Source: an uncultured Akkermansia sp. (lineage in GTDB: Bacteria > Verrucomicrobiota > Verrucomicrobiia > Verrucomicrobiales > Akkermansiaceae). Taken from it: a DNA stretch of 12,514 nucleotides. The notes beneath the pieces are model-generated. The model did not search any database and was not told the origin of the DNA. It worked only from the letters and a program-made list of their open reading frames with translations. The translations under genes were made by a program, and so were the position numbers. The DNA lies in the NCBI GenBank assembly GCA_900766865.1, contig CAAFXA010000248.1, forward strand, positions 1 through 12,514, in the 5' to 3' direction. Each line of letters opens with the position of its first letter. Within the stretch, counting starts at the first letter, position 1. This document shows, piece by piece, positions 8,758-12,514 of the stretch.

Positions 8758-10695
8758 TCACAGCACATTCGGAGACATTGTAGGCTGTGTATGCAAAGCC
8801 GGGTCTTTGACAATCTGAGGAGTAGGTGGTACGGACTCCGTTTTCCGGGCCGGCTTCTTTGCGACCTTCTTTTTGGCAGGAGTCGCAGAGACGCGATTGG
8901 TACACCCCTCAAAGGCAGAGGGGAAGAATTCCCGAGCCGGTTGCTCTGCTGCGGCAATAGCCAAACGCGTTGCAGCAACAGACTCGGCACCACCGAATGT
9001 TACCGCACGCCGGAAAATCTCGTGCTGGGTTCCGAACACCATGTAGCGATGCACCTGGTACGGAGACTCCGCACACTCCACCTTAGCCTCCAGCACGGTA
9101 AAAGCGGCTTGATAATCAGAGGCCTCCAGTGTGGCATGCATAGCAGGAGTATTGTATCCCCCGGGGTAGCAATAGGTAGAACAGTTGCCAAACTTTTCCA
9201 CGAGTTTTTCGCGGGAGGCCAGCAGCTCTTTCTCCAGCTGAGCAGCATATTCTGGAGAATCCTGTTTAAAGCGCTTCCATTTACTGGGGTAAAGGTGATT
9301 GCTGGAATGGCTGCCAATAGTTGCGCCGTGCTCCATCATTTCCTTAATCTGGGCCGTTGTCATGGAATCCCCCAGCACATCAATGTAGCGGGTGTAAAGA
9401 TAAAGCGTAAACGGATAGCCGTATGCCTTCAGTACCGGGTAGGCATCCGTATACACACTCTTCCAGCCATCATCTATCGTTATCAACACACAGCGTGCCG
9501 GCAGACAACGTGAACCAAAACGCCACTCCAGAAAATCCTGCATGGAAATGACGCATATATCCGAGTCCTTCAGGAACTGCATCTGCCGACAGAAATCTGC
9601 AGTACTCATACGCATATCCGTACAGGCTTTTGTTTTGCTGAAGTTGTGGTAGCCAAGCACAGATACCCGAGTCTGCTCCCGGGGAACAAGCGGCTGATTG
9701 AACTGGGTTGTTACCCAGTCACCCTCCGGCGAACGCTTCCCCAATACCCCACACGAAGCCACCGCAGCAGGTAGCTCAGCATTCGGTTCCGGAACGGGCA
9801 ATGTCTCCGCAGGGCCGTCTGCAGTGGCCACCTCAGAGGGAGCTGAAACAGTCGGGACCGGCTCAACAGGCACCTTAACATCTGCAACAGGGGCTTTCGG
9901 TTGCTCCGGCTCAACAGGCGCTGGCGCCACAGGATGCTTGGTACCCGGCTGCCTCGGTTTAAGAGAAATCAACTCTATGGGCGTCGGGTCTATAAGCTCC
10001 GGCTCAAGCGGAGTCAGTTCTACGGGCGGCTCCATATCCGCGATAGGCGCTGCAGGCTGTTGTGGCTCCGGAGCCTGAGCCACGGCCGGTTCCGGCTCCT
10101 CAGAGGCCGCAACCTCCTCGCTTACTTCTTCAGCGACCTCATCATCAGAAAACTCCGGCAGCACCACATTTTGCGGTACTATCTCCACCGCCGGGGTGCA
10201 AGCTCTTACATCCGCCAGAACAGCGGCCTCCTGCGCAGGCTCACCGAAGTTCACGGCATGGGCAAAACTGGCATCATCCGTCACGCGGGAGCTCTCCCCT
10301 CCAGCCTGCACCGCTTCCTCGGTTACCAGCATGTAGGAAAAACCGCAACGCTTCAAGATGGGCAAGGCATAAGAGCGGAACCCTTCATGCTGCGCATCTG
10401 TAAAAGTAAGCAATACAGAATGCTGCGGCAGCTTTTTACTGCCCTGGCCGTTGCGCCAGTTCAGATAATCCGCCGGTTTAAGCACTGTAGCACCAGACTC
10501 CTTCAGGTAAAGCATCTCGCGCTCAAAATCTGCAGGGCTCACCTCGCCGGGAGCGGTTCCCACTCCGGCATAGGTCAACACACGAGGAGCCTCCGCCGCA
10601 GTCTCCACTATCGGCAATGCCTCAACCGGTGCGCCCTGAGCCGCACACAAACTAACAGCCAGACATCCCAGCCAGAGCCCTGCAACAAACTTCAT
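8758..10695 (-). CDS. Exported polysaccharide deacetylase with duplicated NodB-type region
   Basis: This is a carbohydrate esterase family 4 (NodB) protein, expected to remove acetyl groups from an N-acetylated glycan in the envelope. It has 645 residues. Residues 1-20 are a signal peptide (MKFVAGLWLGCLAVSLCA). Residues 343-570 form the NodB domain: YH opening (VLGYHNF), motif 1 TIDDGW (406-411, metal Asp409 beside catalytic Asp408), motif 2 HSSNH (463-467) and a motif 3 variant YPGG (510-513). Residues 38-130 look like a decayed half copy of the same fold. A Pro/Glu/Ala-rich linker (about 177-337) joins them and repeats a short unit (APIADMEPPVE and APVADVKVPVE). The tail is basic and Pro-rich. 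The layout recalls PgaB/IcaB-type deacetylases, but the substrate cannot be read from the sequence. It starts 16 nt after rlmI; ATGs at 10701 and 10707 are alternative starts. No Shine-Dalgarno motif is visible. Confidence 0.87.
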   Translation of the reverse strand: MKFVAGLWLGCLAVSLCAAQGAPVEALPIVETAAEAPRVLTYAGVGTAPGEVSPADFEREMLYLKESGATVLKPADYLNWRNGQGSKKLPQHSVLLTFTDAQHEGFRSYALPILKRCGFSYMLVTEEAVQAGGESSRVTDDASFAHAVNFGEPAQEAAVLADVRACTPAVEIVPQNVVLPEFSDDEVAEEVSEEVAASEEPEPAVAQAPEPQQPAAPIADMEPPVELTPLEPELIDPTPIELISLKPRQPGTKHPVAPAPVEPEQPKAPVADVKVPVEPVPTVSAPSEVATADGPAETLPVPEPNAELPAAVASCGVLGKRSPEGDWVTTQFNQPLVPREQTRVSVLGYHNFSKTKACTDMRMSTADFCRQMQFLKDSDICVISMQDFLEWRFGSRCLPARCVLITIDDGWKSVYTDAYPVLKAYGYPFTLYLYTRYIDVLGDSMTTAQIKEMMEHGATIGSHSSNHLYPSKWKRFKQDSPEYAAQLEKELLASREKLVEKFGNCSTYCYPGGYNTPAMHATLEASDYQAAFTVLEAKVECAESPYQVHRYMVFGTQHEIFRRAVTFGGAESVAATRLAIAAAEQPAREFFPSAFEGCTNRVSATPAKKKVAKKPARKTESVPPTPQIVKDPALHTQPTMSPNVL

Positions 10696-10711
10696 ACCCA
10701 TGCTCATCAAA

Positions 10712-11896
10712 TCAACGGCCGGGCACCATCTCAAAGGTAAAGCCCTTCAGATATTCAGTCTCGGGGATATTAAGCAGCACAGGGTGGTCCGGGCTCTGCC
10801 CGTGATTGGCCACCAGGCGCAATGTGCAGTGCCCATCCACAGCGGCCTCTGCAATTGTCTGCTTAAATGCACCTGCACTGGCATGGTGTGAGCAGCAGAA
10901 CGTAGAAAGGACACCACCAACCGGCAGCATCTGCATGGCGCGCAGATGAATCTCCTTGTAACCGCGCATGGCACCACTCAGGCTCTTCTTATTGCGGGTA
11001 AAACTGGGCGGGTCGAGAATGATGAGGTCCCATTTGGGGTCCGCGCCTTTACGCACAGCATCACTTTCGCGCTTCAGGAAGTCAAAGGCGTTCTCCGCAA
11101 TAGCCTCCACCTGCACACCATTGAGCTCCGCATTGCGGCGCACGGATGCTATAGCCTCCTCTGAGATGTCCACCGCCGTTACACTGGCAGCCCCGGCCTT
11201 GGCACAAGCCAAAGCAAACCCGCCCTGATTGCAGAAGCAATCCAGCACACGACGACCACGCGCAAATTTTGCCACGTCTGCATAGTTCTGCAGCTGATCC
11301 AGATACAACCCGGTCTTCTGCCCGGTGGAGAGGTCTATCATAAACTTCAAACCCCGGCCTGTAGCCTCGAACGGCGCAGGCATTTCGCCAGCGGCCACAT
11401 AAGTCTGAGGCTCAATCCCCTCAGCCACCAGCATGGGTGAATCATTACGCACAATAATGGCACGAGGCTGCAGCAAATCACCCAGAATATCCTTAATGAG
11501 CCCCAGGCGCTGATACATGGCAATGGTCAGCGTCTGCACCACAAGCACATCCTGATAACGATCAACGATAAGACCGGGCAAGCCATCACTCTCGCTCCAC
11601 ACCAGGCGCATCAATTCCTCACCCGGCAGCCAGCGCTCACGCAGCATCATCGCCTGGGAAATGCGGCGGGCAAAGAAATCGCGGTCCAGATCCTGCTTGC
11701 GGCGGGAAAAGCGGCGGGCCACAATCTGGGAATGGGGGTTGTACATGGCAGACCCCAGATAACGGTCCCGCTGATCCTTGAGCAATACGACATCGCCGGG
11801 TGCCGGATTCCCGAAAACAGTACGCACCTCCGTGCCATACACCCAATCGTGACCGTGAAAAATGCGCGCCTTCGGCGCTATGATAAGACCTGCCAT
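10712..11896 (-). CDS. rlmI: RlmI-type class I SAM-dependent rRNA (cytosine-5) methyltransferase
   Basis: In E. coli RlmI makes m5C1962 in 23S rRNA. This 394-residue homologue is of family length. The N-terminal 75 residues form a PUA-type RNA-binding domain (LKDQRDRYLGSAMYNP region). DLSTGQKTGLYLDQ (188-201) is a family signature. SAM motif I is VLDCFCNQGGFALACAKAGA (217-236), motif IV is LDPPSF (294-299), and TFCCS (332-336) aligns with the TFSCS of E. coli, placing the catalytic Cys at 335. HPVLLNIPETEYLKGF closes the protein, as in E. coli. It is the first gene of a leftward operon with the deacetylase. The ATG at 11896 lies 9 nt after a strong -10 box, so the mRNA should be nearly leaderless. 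The exact rRNA target is inferred from the family only. Confidence 0.88.
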   Translation of the reverse strand: MAGLIIAPKARIFHGHDWVYGTEVRTVFGNPAPGDVVLLKDQRDRYLGSAMYNPHSQIVARRFSRRKQDLDRDFFARRISQAMMLRERWLPGEELMRLVWSESDGLPGLIVDRYQDVLVVQTLTIAMYQRLGLIKDILGDLLQPRAIIVRNDSPMLVAEGIEPQTYVAAGEMPAPFEATGRGLKFMIDLSTGQKTGLYLDQLQNYADVAKFARGRRVLDCFCNQGGFALACAKAGAASVTAVDISEEAIASVRRNAELNGVQVEAIAENAFDFLKRESDAVRKGADPKWDLIILDPPSFTRNKKSLSGAMRGYKEIHLRAMQMLPVGGVLSTFCCSHHASAGAFKQTIAEAAVDGHCTLRLVANHGQSPDHPVLLNIPETEYLKGFTFEMVPGR

Positions 11897-11905
11897 AACG
11901 CGCCC

Positions 11906-11934
11906 CTTATACTACAAAAATATTTTTTTGTCAA
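11906..11934 (-). promoter_or_regulatory. Promoter of the rlmI operon
   Basis: On the minus strand: consensus -35 TTGACA (11934-11929), an A/T-rich 17-bp spacer and -10 TATAAG (11911-11906). Exactly 9 nt separate the -10 from the ATG at 11896, which leaves a leader of about 2-3 nt. Confidence 0.85.
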
Positions 11935-11962
11935 TGCGGAATAATTTAGGAATACTTTAGTA

Positions 11963-11991
11963 TTGACAATATAGAACAATTCTGACAGAAT
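11963..11991 (+). promoter_or_regulatory. Promoter of the secreted protein gene starting at 12001
   Basis: Consensus -35 TTGACA (11963-11968), 17-bp spacer, -10 CAGAAT (11986-11991) with an extended TG one base before it (11983-11984). Exactly 9 nt lie between the -10 and the ATG. The -10 is part of a 13-bp palindrome ATTCTGACAGAAT (11979-11991), and a second inverted repeat AATAC-TTTA-GTATT (11951-11964) touches the -35. Both could bind a regulator. Confidence 0.75.
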
Positions 11992-12000
11992 ACAGACGTC

Positions 12001-12514
12001 ATGAGTGCAAGAACCCTGATCACCGCGACAGCTGCCGCCATGCTAATGACGGCAAGCAGCTTATACGCTGCGACTAAAGTAGTTTTGCAGGATGAACACT
12101 GCAAAACCAATGCCGTGACATACACCCTTCCGAAAGGCTGGGTTGGTGGCGGCGATGTCACGTGGGATGCTCAGAGCGAAAGACTCGGCAATTTCTGTGT
12201 ACGAACCATGCAATTGGTGAACAGAAAAGATGCCATTATCGCCAACTACATCTCCACATACGAAGTACCCCTTAAAACAACCAACCCCGGCGCCATGGAG
12301 CTGGCAGAAATGCTGCAGAGCGCCGCACAGCAGCTACCGGGCAACAAGAGCGTCACACCGGTAAGCGCCACCCTGTACCAAGCACCGCAGGACGTACAGG
12401 ATTTCCGCATGGCACGCGACACACTGCGCGAACAGTTGGGAGACAAAGTAGACAGCCGCGTCTATGTAGTCAACGCCACCTATTCCGACGGCACCATGGT
12501 GGGCGCCGTTGTAC
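12001..12514 (+). CDS. Secreted protein of unknown function (3' end beyond the window)
   Basis: The frame from the ATG at 12001 stays open for 171 codons and runs off the right edge, so the C-terminus is not seen. It begins MSARTLITATAAAMLMTASS followed by LYA-A, a typical signal peptide with cleavage near residue 23. The mature part starts with a short Cys-containing segment (DEHCKTNAVTYTLPKGWVGG). After it come mixed alpha/beta-looking residues including a Gln/Ala-rich helix (about 99-115). I see no recognised domain, transmembrane segment or catalytic motif. A strong promoter sits 9 nt upstream, diverging from the rlmI operon. The start is favoured over the internal ATGs at 12040 and 12046 because those would break the signal peptide. 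Confidence 0.82.
   Translation, partial: MSARTLITATAAAMLMTASSLYAATKVVLQDEHCKTNAVTYTLPKGWVGGGDVTWDAQSERLGNFCVRTMQLVNRKDAIIANYISTYEVPLKTTNPGAMELAEMLQSAAQQLPGNKSVTPVSATLYQAPQDVQDFRMARDTLREQLGDKVDSRVYVVNATYSDGTMVGAVV

Noticed and set aside
8708..8905. Extension of the small membrane protein to 8905
   Set aside because: It would overlap the deacetylase gene by about 150 bp and bury the signal peptide 66 residues in.

Overview
The window reads as a chromosomal housekeeping segment of a Gram-negative, peptidoglycan-containing bacterium. I see gyrB-gyrA, a peptidoglycan recycling ligase (mpl), an RlmI-type rRNA methyltransferase and several exported proteins of unknown function. The best guess from gene content and protein style is the Verrucomicrobiota/PVC side of the tree (Akkermansia-like), but no rRNA or other marker settles this. 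No Shine-Dalgarno sequence is convincing in front of any gene.

Layout. Positions 1-114, minus strand, look like the 5' end of a group IIC intron. It starts directly at the U-tract of an intrinsic terminator (115-150) that closes the gyrB-gyrA operon. gyrA (178-2859) and gyrB (2884-5445) are read leftward from a strong promoter at 5455-5482, whose spacer is a perfect CG/TA palindrome. A secreted protein or lipoprotein of unknown function (5639-6493, minus) and mpl (6640-8034, plus) diverge from a shared 146-bp region. mpl ends in a strong terminator whose U-tract touches the stop codon of a convergent gene. The convergent genes form a leftward operon: rlmI-like (10712-11896), a two-domain NodB polysaccharide deacetylase (8758-10695) and a small membrane protein (8096-8707). 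A divergent promoter pair (11906-11991) serves rlmI and a secreted protein (from 12001) that runs off the right end. I see no tRNA, rRNA, CRISPR array or insertion sequence.

How the genes work together. The left half sets DNA supercoiling. The right half is mostly about the cell envelope: muropeptide recycling, polysaccharide deacetylation and exported unknowns, with one ribosome-modifying enzyme at the head of an envelope operon.

Main points for a second look: (1) a partial group IIC intron placed exactly behind a terminator; (2) predicted leaderless transcription, with sigma70-type promoters whose -10 box sits only 7-9 nt before the start codon of several genes; (3) a 23-bp alternating purine-pyrimidine tract inside the gyrB promoter, a possible supercoiling sensor; (4) a GyrA quinolone pocket with Gln and Gly in place of the usual Ser and acidic residue; (5) a deacetylase carrying a degenerate half copy of its own catalytic domain.
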